From Blattamonas nauphoetae (taxonomy: Eukaryota > Preaxostyla > Oxymonadida): 64,000 bases of DNA. Each line of letters opens with the position of its first letter. Positions within the stretch are counted from its first letter, which is position 1. Shown here one piece after another: positions 21,170 through 33,400 of the stretch. A model generated the notes under the pieces. It was not told the DNA's origin. It worked only from the letters and a program-made list of their open reading frames with translations, and did not search any database. The position numbers and the translations under genes are program-made. The stretch lies in NCBI GenBank assembly GCA_033064195.1, contig JARBJD010000353.1, positions 1-64,000 of the forward strand, written 5' to 3'.

Positions 21170-23435
21170 ATGATCTCTCTCCACTTTGTTGTGTCTCTCT
21201 TTTCCTTCCTGTCCTGCACTCAAACACTTGTTGGGATCGACATCGGAGAATCAACAATCTTCGGGACAGTTTCATTTGATGGAAGCTTCCCAGCCCTGAT
21301 TCCACTATCAACCGGAAAGTCTCCTGCTCAATCTTTATGTCATTGCCAGGAAGCAAATGTTGTTTTTGGAACATCTGCTTTTGAAAAGGTTCGCAAACTT
21401 TTATGTCATTTTTTTCCAGAAGCAAAAGTCACCACACTTTTCATCAACACCACTACAACTCCTGAACAATTCCCTTGAGATTACACAATCGTGCATATAC
21501 CCGCCAGCTGTTCTTCTCTCAAACCAACTTCAATGGGTCGCATCGTCCGTCACGACTCCAACATCAACTCCTTCGGTTGTCCTTTCCATCCCTCCACACT
21601 CCTCCTCCTCCCTTCGTTCGACTCTAACATCTTTGGTTTCTGTTTCAGGCTTCCAAACCGCTGGCTTAGTCGAAACTGACATTGCTCTCGTATCCGCCTT
21701 CCAATCAGAACCATCACGCACCCTCCAGCCATACCTTTCTCCTGGACCTACCTTAGACGAAGCACACTTTTTCATTATCTGTGAAGTCGGTGCTAGTCAC
21801 ACAAATCTCATTCTCGTGAAAATTGGAGTATGGGGAAGGGAAAAAGAGTGGAATGTGCAAAGTGAGATCTTAGCTAGCCTGTACACAAAGGAGTTTTCGT
21901 CACAGATGTTGACTGACGCTGTGACAGAATATTTCAGACAGCAGGTCCAAAGCAAAATCGGGAGATCCACCATTACTTCGGATCTCTTCAACACTCTTCT
22001 GCAGATCGAGGCTGACAAAGCTAAGTGTCTTTTGACTGTTGCTCCATCATTCCATTCCTCACTCGAGACAGATACGGTGCCTCAAGTCGATATTCCGCTT
22101 ACAATCTCGCAACTAGATTTCGAGCGACTTATATCTTCACACATCCGGGTTTTCAACAAAGAAATCACACTATTCAAACACGATATGGAAAATATATTGT
22201 CTAAAGATGAAGAATTCCGAAGAATTGATGGAATTGTCCTCTGTGGAGGAGGTGTTCGAACTCCTTCGATTCAGTCTGCTATTTCCTCCGTATTCAAGGC
22301 CCCAATCGTCCAAACACTGAATTTGGATGAAGCAGTATCCATTGGAACTATTGCACATATACAAGCTCTTCAGAAATATCAAAATCGAGACACAACTCCC
22401 GACAGGACAGGCTGGGTCATCCACCCATCCATCCGAAGTGAACAAGAACACAAAGGCAATGTGCTGAGTGTTTTTGCGCAAATGCCAAATGGAAATCTCC
22501 AGACTGTCTCATTCCCGCTCGAGAATAGCAACTGTTACAACGATCACTACAATCTGCTTTTCTCCATCCCATTCTCTTCTTTTTCGTCGGGTGGTCGTGG
22601 AAGTACACTCAAACATTACGTAAACGAGCGTCGCCATCTCCCAAGAGGCGACATTACCTCCAACCAAGATCTTCCACAATCCATATCAGTTGTCGTACAC
22701 CACTATGACAGCAAAGATTCGTCCAAATCCACAATCCTGTCTTCTCTTCACGTGGCGGATATTGATCGACAGTCAGGGGTCCTCTTTAGCCGTTCTTCAA
22801 AGCCCTATCTCTCGTTCTCTCTCCATCTGGACGAGGACCATTCTTACTCTTTTGGAAACGTGAAGATGGCAATGTCAGCAAAGTCGGATGATCCATCTGA
22901 TCCAATATTCCTACACTCGTTTGGAGACACTTTTCCGTCGTATGAAAGCTCAGACTCGTACCAGCCACCGTTTTCACTCAATTTCGGTGTTTCTCACACT
23001 GTGCACCAACTGAAGTCATCTTCCACACTTCCACAGTCGATTGTTTCTCGGCTTCCAGATTCTCTTTCCTTCCCGTCGGCATCAACTTTCACTGTCCTCA
23101 CAGAATCGGATCTGACATATATCTCATCAATTCTCGCAAAACAAGCAGACAGCGAAGCATCAATGGAGCGGATTTACGAAAAGAGACATCAATTTGAATC
23201 GTTTGTCTTCGATGCCAAGGACAAATTGGGGCTGAGGAATTCTGCGTCCTCAGGAGAACATGGATGTCTGAACGCCCGTGAATTGGAGTATTTGGTGCAA
23301 TTTGTGCAGTCTGTTGAGGAGTGGTTGGATGAGAGTCTTGATACAGTGAGAACCGAGGAAGAATGGGAAAAGACGGAAAGTCTGACTAAAACGACATTAG
23401 GACCGTTTCTGAAGAAATGTGAAGTAATCAGGTGA
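21170..23435 (+). CDS. ER-lumenal Hsp70-like chaperone (GRP170/HYOU1-type)
   Basis: ATG 21170 opens a signal peptide (MISLHFVVSLFSFLSCTQT) followed at once by the ATPase phosphate-1 loop VGIDIGESTIFGTVSFDG. A 31-nt intron (21389-21419) joins the second exon; total 744 codons. Further actin-fold/Hsp70 landmarks are VVLSIPPHSSSSLRS (VVLTVP), FQTAGLVETDIALVSAF (AGLxV...EPTAA), DGIVLCGGGVRTPSIQSAIS (adenosine loop) and LDEAVSIGTIAHIQAL. The C terminus has the helical lid (AREL...EEWLDESL). GRP170-type proteins act as nucleotide exchange factors and holdases in the ER. No KDEL-like end is visible, and divergence is high. Several loops are longer than usual. Confidence 0.75.
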
Positions 23436-23633
23436 GAGATGTCTTTGTTGCGTTTTCATTTCACTAATGATTTTTGCTTTCAACTGCTTGGACAATAATC
23501 GTGGAGTGCTCTCCTCTCTGAGGTGGAGTTTCAGACGACATTCACATCTCTATCATTCATAAAACGAGATATAGCATCAAATACACTCATCGAAGTGTCT
23601 GAAAAACGTGAAAGAAAGGATGCGAGAATCGCA

Positions 23634-23860
23634 GAGTCTCGTCGGTTTCATCAATTCCAATCACTCGTGATGTCCACCTTGTCGTAGTCTTCCTCTGACC
23701 GCGAGCCCATCGACTGGAATGTCGAGTGTGACGCTCCCATCGATTCGTTTCGCCGATTGCTTGTTCCGAAATACGCAAACGAGCGCGTGTCCTGCAGAAG
23801 GATGTCGCCCGACTCTTTGAACTCCGACACAATGCTCGACGACGTTGTGCGAGTGTGTGG
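23634..23860 (-). pseudogene. Duplicated 227-bp fragment of the gene at 28316-30411
   Basis: Gap-free match to 28776-29002 in the same orientation, with about seven differences counted by eye (near 97 percent identity), five of them clustered at the left end. It keeps the coding frame of its source (TTSSSIVSEFKESGDILLQD) but has no start or stop context of its own. It lies 24 bp beyond the stop codon of the kinase-finger gene, so that gene is flanked by direct copies. Confidence 0.85.
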
Positions 23861-23883
23861 ATATGATGAACGAGAAAAAGTGT

Positions 23884-26800
23884 CTATGATTTGTGGAGTT
23901 TTTTATCTTTCATGTGGTTTATCATTTTGTCTTTCTCAACAAACTGGAGACAATGTGGACAAAGAGTATGAGACATTGCTGGAGGAGATTGCTTTTGTTG
24001 ATAGTGTTCGAACAGTTCCATTCGTGTTCCTTGAAAACGACAATTCTTGTTCCAGCGACATTGATAGGTTGCGATGTCAAGGACACTCGACGCTCCTTCA
24101 CGAAAGTAAGCAGTATGATCGGAAATGAAGTGACTCCAAGTTCTGTATGGGAATACATACAGGGGTTTTCTGGTGCAGAAGGGACATGTACATGGTAGTT
24201 CGAGGCAAGCTTTGACTGGTCGACATTCCGAAATGACGTGCCCTATCAGCGTGGTTGTATTATTTTGTTTGGAACAGAATGGACAGTTGATTTCTTTCGG
24301 TTCAGGAGATCTTGTGTCTGGTTGAAAATCTGCAGTGCGAGGTTTGGCCAGGATCTGAATGACCTTCCCGATCATTGTAAGAGGGCCCGGATTCAGACGA
24401 ACTTTCAACAAATTTTCTTGCGTTGGGATCAACGAATTTCGGATTTTGCATTTATCCAGATGAGAAACGAAACTGGACCATGGAGGGGTCTTCTTACAGA
24501 ATGGACACGATAGTTTCCGAGTTGCTTCCTTACTTGCGGATTTGACACCTTCACATGTCTCGAAATGTTTCATCATTTCCTCCAATTTCACCTTTTGCGG
24601 ACAGAATGGACATGATCCTGACACATGCTGGAGCTCACGTCGATGTGCAGAAGAAAAGTGAGCACGAAACAGCGTCTTTCCGAAGAAATTGTGGCAGAGA
24701 TGGCAGAACACCTGGTTGACATCAACGGCGGGCCAGTGAGCCGAATAGACGTGTTCTGCATAAGAGTTCTGATAACATTTCTGACCACAGTGGCATTGAT
24801 GCTGCTTTCCCGACACATTGTCACTCACACGATCGAAGACATCTGAATGACTGAACTGGAGGTGATCCCAAAGGTCCAGTGGAGTGGTGCAAGGAGCTTG
24901 GCAGAGGTGACAGAAGTATTGACCATTTAGTTCGACTGTGTGTTTATTGCAGACCAGAATCACATGTTTGATTAAAGTTGAGGGAGGCAAGTTTGCTTCT
25001 CCACAGAATGGACATTTCATGTTCGATGGTTGGTTTTGAATATCATTGAGTGTGTTTGGTGTTGGTACCTGCTTGTACGGTTTCGGCTGTGTGAGTGGTG
25101 TCTGCTGTACAATCTGTTGTTTTGGTTGTGCGAGTTGTGTCTGCTGTACAATCTGTTGTTTTGGTTGTGCGAGTTGTGTCTGCTGTACAATCTGTTGTTT
25201 TGGTTGTGCGAGTTGTGTCTGCTGTACAATCTGTTGTTTTGGTTGTGCGAGTTGTGTCTGCTGTACAATCTGTTGTTTTGGTTGTGCGAGTTGTGTCTGC
25301 TGTACAATCTGTTGTTTTGGTTGTGCGAGTTGTGTCTGCTGTACAATCTGTTGTTTTGGTTGTGCGAGTTGTGTCTGCTGTACAATCTGTTGTTTTGGCT
25401 GTGTGAATGGTGTCTGCTGTACAATCTGTTGTTTTGGTTTTTGTTGAGTTGGAACAGGAGGCATGACATCGGAGTGAGAGTGTTTAAGATGATCGTAAAC
25501 GGTTGTTTTATTGCAGAGCTTGAAACAGAGCGGACAGAAGAAGAGACACGGCTTATCGTTCGGTCGGGACTCATCAACGGCATGTTGAATGAACGTGTCG
25601 AGTTGAACGGGATTCGTGCATTTTGGACATTTGATTTGTCCGGCCCTCTGTCCGATGGCGTCATCAAAGTGAGGTCTGTGCTGTGAAATGTGTTCGTTGT
25701 AGGCATCAGGTGTCGGTAACTGTCGATCACAGAAAGGGCAATTCGCAGGAAACTTGATGCTATTTCGTTCACATTTGAAGAGGAGATGGGTGGCGAAAGA
25801 GCGACGGGTGTATTGCACCACACAGAATGGACATTGAACTTTCGTTTCCAGGTATTGGTGTTTTTTTTGTCTGACTTCTTTTTCTTGTCGACGCTGTTCT
25901 TCTTGCTGCATAAGTATCTCTTCTGAATGCTTTTCGATGATATGTGCCTCCATTTGGCTGATCGGGACGGCCAATCTGCAGTACTCACACGTCATTCGCT
26001 CTTCGATCGTTTTCCTCTCACGTCCAAATCTGCTTTTCCCCAATGTTGATTTATTCTCCCCCGAATTCACATTGCTATCCGTCTCGATCATTGTTTGTTC
26101 TTGATTGGTCTGGCCCTGTGTTTGAACAACTTGGGGAGGCTCGGGTTGTTCCTGGTTGGTATGACCAGAAGTGGTTGGAGGCTCTTCGATATTCTCTTCC
26201 TTTTTCCTTGGTCTCCCCCACTTTTTCGACGCATGAAGCTGGCCGGTTTTCAGATAGTCGTAATTCTGCGCTGGAACAAGTTGAGGAGGCTCAGATTGTT
26301 GAGGCAAGTCTGCTGACGAGAGAGATTGTTGGTCAACCGTGGGGAGTTGTTCAGATGTTGGTGTCACATTTTGAGGAACTATGTTGTGACATGGAGTCTT
26401 CTGGCGGAAGTCTTGCCTTGAATGTTTCATATCATTCAAATTTTCATTCATTGTTGGTGGTAAATTTGGGTTTTGGAGTGCGTTTGGTGGATTTTGTGAC
26501 CAGGCAGACTGTGATTGATTCAACACGGTTGGGGGGAGAGGTGAACTGGACCCTTCTCCGTACTGAAGTGTCGGATTCGGTGGATTTGATTGATTAGGAG
26601 GCCAGTACGGCTCTGACTGGGGTTGATAATATGGTTGGAGATTTGTGTCATTCTGCCAAGAAGGCGGTGGTGGTGCCTGTATGATTGGATATGGTTGTGG
26701 CTGAGGAGTGTTGAAAGTCGGGTGGATGTGGTTGGGTCGATCGGTGAAGGCGATGTTTCTGACCTGCGTTTCGTGTGCTGGTCCATCAGTTGTTGTGCCC

Positions 26801-28152
26801 TGAATCGACTCTGGAAGTTGTTGAGTATGTGAAGCACGCATTTGCAATGATCCCTTCCCTCCATTTTTCAGAAAATTGAAATCCATCCAAGTCAGTTCAC
26901 AGTTAGACTCTGACAAGCCCTCGAACCAAGGGTGTGCAAGTAAGCGTCCGTCGATGGCAGAAATGCGTTGATTCTGATCCACAGACAGTGTTTGCTTGAT
27001 AAAATCGCAGAATGCTGGTGATACTGGCTTGGTGGTGATGGGAGGAGGAGGTTCATTGACTTTTCTGGAAAATGACAATGGAGAAAGAGAAAGAAAGATA
27101 CCTTCGAAGGGCAATGATTCCACCAGTCTGAAAAGGATGGCTGAGATAGATTAGAAGACAGAATAGTCAGAATACCGTCCTTCCAAAAGTTCGTAGGCGA
27201 TGCAGCCTAACGCCCAGATATCAATTGATTGAGTATAAGGTTCTTCATCAAGAGCCTCAGGAGACTAGAGACAGTGACTAAAATTTACGAATACCATGTA
27301 GAGAGGTGTTCTAGGTTGAGTTGATGTGAATTGAAGTGAAAGGCATACCCACAGATAGTCATGTCAAGTGTTGTTCCGCCTGATGTTAAATTGTCCATTT
27401 GTCGTAGGAGACCATAATCTGAAATCAAGATACGCACTGTCTGTTTCTCAGGATCAAATGCGAGAAGGAGGTTGTCCGGTTTTATGTCCCTACAGGAAAT
27501 TCCATGAAAAATGTGAGAGAAAACCGATGAACAAAGTTGTTTTGATGGAGTTGAGTGATTCCATGGGCTAAGAATTGGTATTGAAAGAAAAAATGGTCAT
27601 ACCAGTCATGAAGATGAGTCGTCTCACAAGCTCTTCTGGCATACCTGATTCCTGATTCTTTTCGATAAGTTTTCCAAGATCCTATGAAACATCGTAATCA
27701 AGTCTAATTCAAACCTCTTGGTCAGCATAATCCATAAAAAATACCATTTGTTTGGTTTGTGGACTCTGTAGAGCAGAATGTGTTGATGTGAGGTAGCGAC
27801 GATTCTGACACAAACTGTAAAAGATAAAAGAAAAATGATTTCTAACTTTCTGAGATGCTCTGCCATTCCGTATTCTTTTCTGGAGATACGTGGATCGTCG
27901 ACAACTTTTGCAGCTCGAAGCATGCCTTCTGCCATGACAACACAGTAGACTCTGGATACATAACCTCACTATAAAAGCTATACCGTCCAAATTGACCCTG
28001 CCCTGTTCATATTCAGAGAATGAGTGAATAAGATGTGGAAACTAAAACACACCGAGGAAGGCATATTGCTGAACATATAAGAAATAAAAAGTACAAACAG
28101 AACAACCACAAGCTATGAGGAGATCAATATCTGTAACAGCACCTTCTGTCAT
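23884..28152 (-). CDS. Protein kinase fused to ~15 C2H2/CPFC-type zinc fingers
   Basis: Starts at ATG 28152. Several small exons assemble the kinase domain: glycine loop GQGQFGRVYCV, AAKVV (ATP lysine), HRDIKPDN, ISDYGLLRQ (DYG in place of DFG), SPEALDEEPYTQSIDIWALG, and ISAIDGRLLAHPWFEG at the domain end. The last exon (23884-27064) continues without break into a Gln/Pro/Asn-rich linker and about fifteen fingers such as CPFCVVQYTRRSFATHLLFKC, CPFCDRQLPTPDAYNEH and CPFCKKTPPWSSFVSHLDKC. A 13-residue repeat block divides them. Introns are about 27-60 nt. The kinase keeps the main catalytic residues, so it is probably active. Fingers may bind nucleic acid or protein; substrate unknown. A direct 227-bp repeat flanks the gene. 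Confidence 0.8.
25088..25438 (-). repeat. Nine 39-bp tandem repeats coding for PKQQIVQQTQLAQ
   Basis: Nine in-frame 39-bp units inside the finger gene. Seven are virtually identical and encode PKQQIVQQTQLAQ; the outer ones read PKQQIVQQTPLTQ and PKQQIVQQTPFTQ. The near-identity of the inner units points to recent expansion or homogenisation. The array is also open in the three plus-strand frames, which is a consequence of its composition. Confidence 0.95.
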
Positions 28153-28315
28153 GATAAGAAAAGTTGATCAACACATCAGAAAAGTTTCAGGAGGTATTTC
28201 AAGAAAAGATTGCCTCAAAATAGAATCCAGAATTCTTCAGATGATCGCGATAAAACCAAAAATGAATACGAAAGATAACAAAACAATGATTGCAGAGAAG
28301 GAAGTTCATTCACAG

Positions 28316-30411
28316 TTACTGGACTGGAAAATCTGTGAGCGTGACGATCCGAGTTTGGAGATGTGTGGACTGAGACGATGTAGAAAGGAAGTCAGTCGTC
28401 TGCACCGTCGAGTGCGACACAACCGACCCTTCGTTCGACATCACCGACGACAACGACGGCTGCCGAGGTTTCGACGTTCCAAACGGCGAAACAGGCTGCG
28501 ACGGTGTCTCAAAATGCTGCGATGGAGGGCGGCTCCCGAGCACCAACACATTCGCCCCCTCGCTTCCCATCTCGGTCTGCGTCGCTGCCTCGCGAGAGCC
28601 ACGCAAGAACGAGCCCATCGGTGCAGTCGGGACAGGCCATCGCGAAGGGCGCAGGCCTCGCTGGTTCTTCTTCTCCGCCATGTCGTACTTGAGGATCTTG
28701 AACTGCACGTTCGTCAGGTCACTCCGCGCGATGCTCTCTTCCACCCATCCCATCGGCCCACTCCCAAATCCCGCCGAGTCTCGTCGGTTCCACAAGTCCC
28801 AATCACTCGTGATGTCCACCTTGTCGTAGTCTTCCTCTGACCGCGAGCCCATCGACTGCAATGTCGAGTGCGACGCTCCCATCGATTCGTTTCGCCGATT
28901 GCTTGTTCCGAAATACGCAAACGAGCGCGTGTCCTGCAGAAGGATGTCGCCCGACTCTTTGAACTCCGACACAATGCTCGACGACGTTGTGCGAGTGTGT
29001 GGGTTTTGTCGCGTCGGCTCGTCGTCGACGGAGCTCATCGACAGCACGTCCGAATGGAACGAGCTTCCGAAGTCGTGGAAGAACGAGGTGGTGGGTGAGT
29101 GTGTGACTGTCGTGTTGGGTGAGGGTGTGGGGATGTAGGCCTCGTCGATCGGCGGCTGCCCGAAAAGTGATTGGCTGTTGATCTGCGGCACTGACTTCTG
29201 TTTGAAGAACGGTGGATTTTTATGTGAATGTGCGGCTGTGTCAGGAGGAAGAGACAGATGCTCAGGATGAATCTGAATCATCTGAATCAGCAAATGGGTT
29301 TGTAAAATCGAATGCACGTCGAGATGATGATAGAGGTGGATTTTGATCTTGTGAACGTGATTGGACAACTTCCTCCTCCTTTTTCCGTTCGATTGGTTTT
29401 GTGGCATCATTTTCCGCTGCTAGTATGTCTTTTGGCTTTGTTTGTGTGGATAAGGTCGGCCTGTCGGCAGATTTTGGTTGTGAACTCGATTTCTTCTGTT
29501 CTATAGGTCTGTCTGAGGATTGTTTTGAAGGTGTTTTAGTTTCTGGCTCTGGAAGGGCGACAACCACAGTTTTCTTCTTGGGGCTATCATTTTTTTGAGC
29601 AGAAGGAGATTTTGTTGATAGACTGTTCGTTTCTTTCACAGATGATTTGTTTTCTAGTGGTTCTTTCTTGTTTGTCTTTGGAGTTTGTTCCTTGGTGCGC
29701 ATCTTCGGAGTATTCGAAGGTGACCGCGTCACAATGGTTGACTGTTTTGGTTTAGCTGGCTGAGAGGCTTTTGGAGTCACAAACGGTGATGTGTACTGTG
29801 GGAGAGATTTCAAAAATGTGGACATCGAGTCCACTGGTGAGGGAGAGTCTTTTGAAGGAGAAGATACTCGTGGAAGGTTTGGAGAACCCTTCGGATGAGG
29901 GTCAGTTTTCAATGGTGAATTTACCGAGACAGTTGTATCGGTTTGTTCGAGTGAAGTTGACAACTGAACCATTGAAATATGAGATCCAGGCAGTCTTTGT
30001 TGCTGGGACTGCCGTGACACAGAAGCAATTAGTCCGAGTTGTTGTGTGATACTATCACATTCCGCATCGGATCGCTTCAATTGTGCTTCGAGAGATCTGT
30101 ATTCATTTTGGTGAAATGACTGTGAAATGGCTAATCTGTCATTGCGTTTAGTTTGTTTCATTCTCTGAAAATGGATGATGACAGAGAGAAATTCATACAA
30201 GTTCCCGGAGTTTGTCCTCACGAGTGGATTCAGTGATGCTTGACTTGGATAAAACGAAGAATGTTGGAGGAGAATTCATCACATATAGAATAGTATTGCT
30301 GAGATTAAGAGACTCAAGTGGTCGTTTACAGACAATTATGAAGCAAAGACGTGGTCCGACAAAAATGATGGATCGACCGATTTGAAAAACGCAGGAGAAT
30401 GATAAAATCAA
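28316..30411 (-). CDS. Ser/Pro/Thr-rich low-complexity protein
   Basis: A 34-nt intron joins a short N-terminal exon (ending REDKLREL) to a long exon with a predicted coiled coil (SFHQNEYRSLEAQLKRSDAE) and a Ser/Pro/Lys-rich region. An 82-nt GT...AG intron (donor CGAC/GTGCATTC, acceptor near 29237) would join this to a second Ser-rich exon ending at 28316. If that intron is not removed, the protein ends with TNPFADSDDSDSS, itself a plausible C terminus, so either two isoforms or two genes are possible. The start could be 30411 or the ATG at 30279. No enzyme motif is seen. Codons 29002-28776 are the source of the fragment at 23634-23860. Confidence 0.55.
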
Positions 30412-30487
30412 TCAAAAAGTTGAGTAAAATAGTAGATACAATATCATAATAACAATAAGATGTCACAAGATCCATCAAACAACAAAG

Positions 30488-33400
30488 TTAACAGAATGTG
30501 TACAAAGTGACAGATTGAATCTGTGGAGTCGACAAATGTGAGTGTCGTTGTTTTACTGTCTTCTCCGTTCCCGTTTTCCCCTTTGCGTTCACTGGCGAAA
30601 CGAGATGTTTTCCTTTCTTGCGCTTGGGCGGAGGATGGAAGGAAGGTGCGAGACGAGACGGCGTAGAGAAAGATGCAGACCAATCAGGAAGACAAAGCAC
30701 ACTTAAATCGAGCTGGGAGTTTATTTTGCGAGTGTTGTGTGAACGAAAAGTCGGTGAAGAATCAGCACGCGAGAATGATGTGTGGGAAAGCGATGAAAGA
30801 GACCCCGTCGACTCGATGGAACGAATACTGGAAGGACTGTTTGGAGGCCGTTGAGGAGAAAGGGGGAGAAGAGAGGAGGACGACAATGGGATGAGATGAG
30901 GGCTTTGGCGTCGTTTTGAAGGTTGTACTGATCCAGACAAGCAAGGCAGGTGTGTGGAGTGAGGGAGGGAGATGGTTGAAAGGAAATCGTGGAAAGATGA
31001 GAGACACGAAGGAACAGAATCATAGTCAGAGAAAAGAGAAACAGAAGGATAGTCAAATAGAGACAATGTGGGGGAGTGGAAGCGGAAGGATGGGTTGGAG
31101 GTGAGAGAGGGAAGCTTAACGAAGAGAGTGAAGAGAGATGTGGTTTGAGGCGATGAAACCGATGGAGTGGGAGATGGGTTGGGAGCAGATTCCGACTCGA
31201 AGTGATCCTCACATTGAGACGAAGGTGATGAAGGGCATGAATTGGTGTTTTTGTCACTCGATGGAAGGAATTGGAGATGTTCGAGAAGATCTGTTGGAAA
31301 AGAAGCATACAGACCAGATTCATCAAAAGCGGATGACAGGAAGGGTGGAAGGTGATCGAGGCATTGAGCTCGGAGGGTACGGTCATGGACGATGGCAGTT
31401 TGAAGAGTTGGATGTGAGAGAGGAAGCGATGGAGAAAGAGACGGATGGAGGAGAGAGAGGAGCAAGGTGAAGAGAGATGGTTTGATGTGAGTTGTCTGAG
31501 GTGAGGAAATCGGCGCAGGAGATGTGAATGAAAGTGACGACGACGAGAGACGAGAGGGTGTGTGTGGCTGATGCTCAACCTCTCCGCACAACCCGGCCTC
31601 GTCTAACAACCTCAATCGGAGCCAACTCCACAAAACAGCATCATTCCTCGTCGGTTTTGGGAAGACAGAAGTCGGCGGCAGAGTTTTCACTCCACTCGCA
31701 CTCTCCCGATTCTTCTTCCCATCTTTCGCTGTTGGTTTCTGTTTCTTCGCCCCTTCTACCTCGTTCGCAAGAAATGTGAACCAATCCTGGCCATTTTCGA
31801 TGCCACTGTACAACCCACAGTTGAAGGGAGTCGGAAACAGACGGGTGAAGCGGCCTCGGCGTGCATACTCTGATTCAGAAGAGAGCAGACAGAGGACATC
31901 TGTCGTTGAGAGAGACGGCGAGGAAGATGTTGGGGTGAAGGTGAGTGGTTGGTTAAGATCTCGTTCGGCCATGTTTGTGACATTGACAAGATCTCTTGAT
32001 GTCCCGAAGAACGCTTCCAGAACACGATTTGTGTCGTTCCCAACGAGTACCTCGAAAAGATTGTGGGTGGCAGGCGATCGCGAGAGGGTGATGAATGGCA
32101 GTCGCAATTTGGATGGTTGGGAGCTCATCAGCGACATTGGCCTGCGTCGGATGGGAGAGGAGAGAGAATAATTGTGGCGTGTTGATTCAACCACAGGGAG
32201 GACCCGGAGGGGGGAGGAAGGGAGAAGAGAAGCGGGACGTGGGTTGGAAAGAGTTGTCGAGCGGGCTAATGGTCGTCGCCACAAGTCTTTGTCAGACTCG
32301 TCTTCGATTAGCTCGATTTGGATTGACGGAACAAATCGACCGACAGGCTGTTGTTTGATCTCCTCTTCCTTTTCCCACTCCGCAAGTTTCGAGTGAAATA
32401 TCGGCAGCGAAAGGGACGTTCCGTGTTTGATCTGAGAAGAATCGGTTGTGCTCAGAGCAGATTGTGAGACAGGGGGCGAGGCGAGCGAGATAGTCGGGAG
32501 GTCTGGGAGAAGTCCGAGCGAGGCCGTTGAACGTTGTTTTGTGGTCGCCGTTCGGATCTGGACAGGACCATTCTTTCTTCGTCCTGGACTTGACTTCAGA
32601 GGAGACAGAGGAGCCGGTTGAGGAAGCGGAGATGGTTTGGAGATCATCTGTGGAACCATCTGGACAAGTTCTCCAGTTTCTGAGACTTGGATGACTCGTT
32701 GACCCTCACCCCATTCTGCTGGAGCAAGTGATGGGATGAACTGCAGCGGGGTGGGTTTGGACCTTAGTTGGACATCGGTTGCTTCGTCACTGTCGCTCGT
32801 CTCAGTGTCACTCTCCTCTTTCTCTCCATCTGCGGCATTCTGTGCTTTTCTCAATTCTCTCTCACAATTCTCTCTTTCCCTTGTTCGACTGTTTTCAGCC
32901 ATTCGATCGGTTTGAGAGCCCAAATTTCCAGCTGGATCTGAAGAAGAATTCTTAGGGGTGTGATTTTCCGGCGCGCCAATCAACGGAAGTCCAACTAAAT
33001 TGAACAGATCGACAATAAGAGCGTGCTTGACTCTCTTGTCGAGTGGCGATGACGCCTGGAGGGATGGTGAAGTGTTGAACTCAAGCAAGTGCGGTCGGAG
33101 AGACGAGTCAAGAAGGATGTCCGCTCCGAACAGCTCAAAAGATGATGAAGGAGTGGTGAAGGGAAGTGTGGCTGCACCATCGCGAAGTGAGGGAAGAGCG
33201 CTGAGGACAGCTTTGATAAGAACGTCATGGATGCGATGGAGAACAACAAGCGGGTCTGCGCGGAGAATAAAATATATATAAAGGAGCAGTTGCGAAAGTG
33301 TCCATTTTGTGCCGTCTGTGTCCAGATCTCCAATAACAATGCAATCATTGGGATTATGAGACGAATTGTGGGGAGACTGAGTGGACGTGGAAAGTTGGTT

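Noticed and set aside
25088-25438. CRISPR-like array
   Set aside because: The units are contiguous with no unique spacers and are in frame with a coding exon of a eukaryotic gene.
25030-25686. Plus-strand frames with Cys- or Val-rich 13-residue repeats
   Set aside because: A stop-free 39-bp repeat whose length is a multiple of three stays open in several frames. The minus-strand frame carries the fingers on both sides and is the real one.
27124-28000. Separate small genes on the minus strand upstream of the finger exon
   Set aside because: With short introns removed they join into one kinase domain in the correct motif order and phase.
30618-32396. Several plus-strand frames of 70-130 codons across the TTLL tail
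   Set aside because: They are antisense to a continuous, family-consistent minus-strand frame and have low-complexity composition mirroring it.
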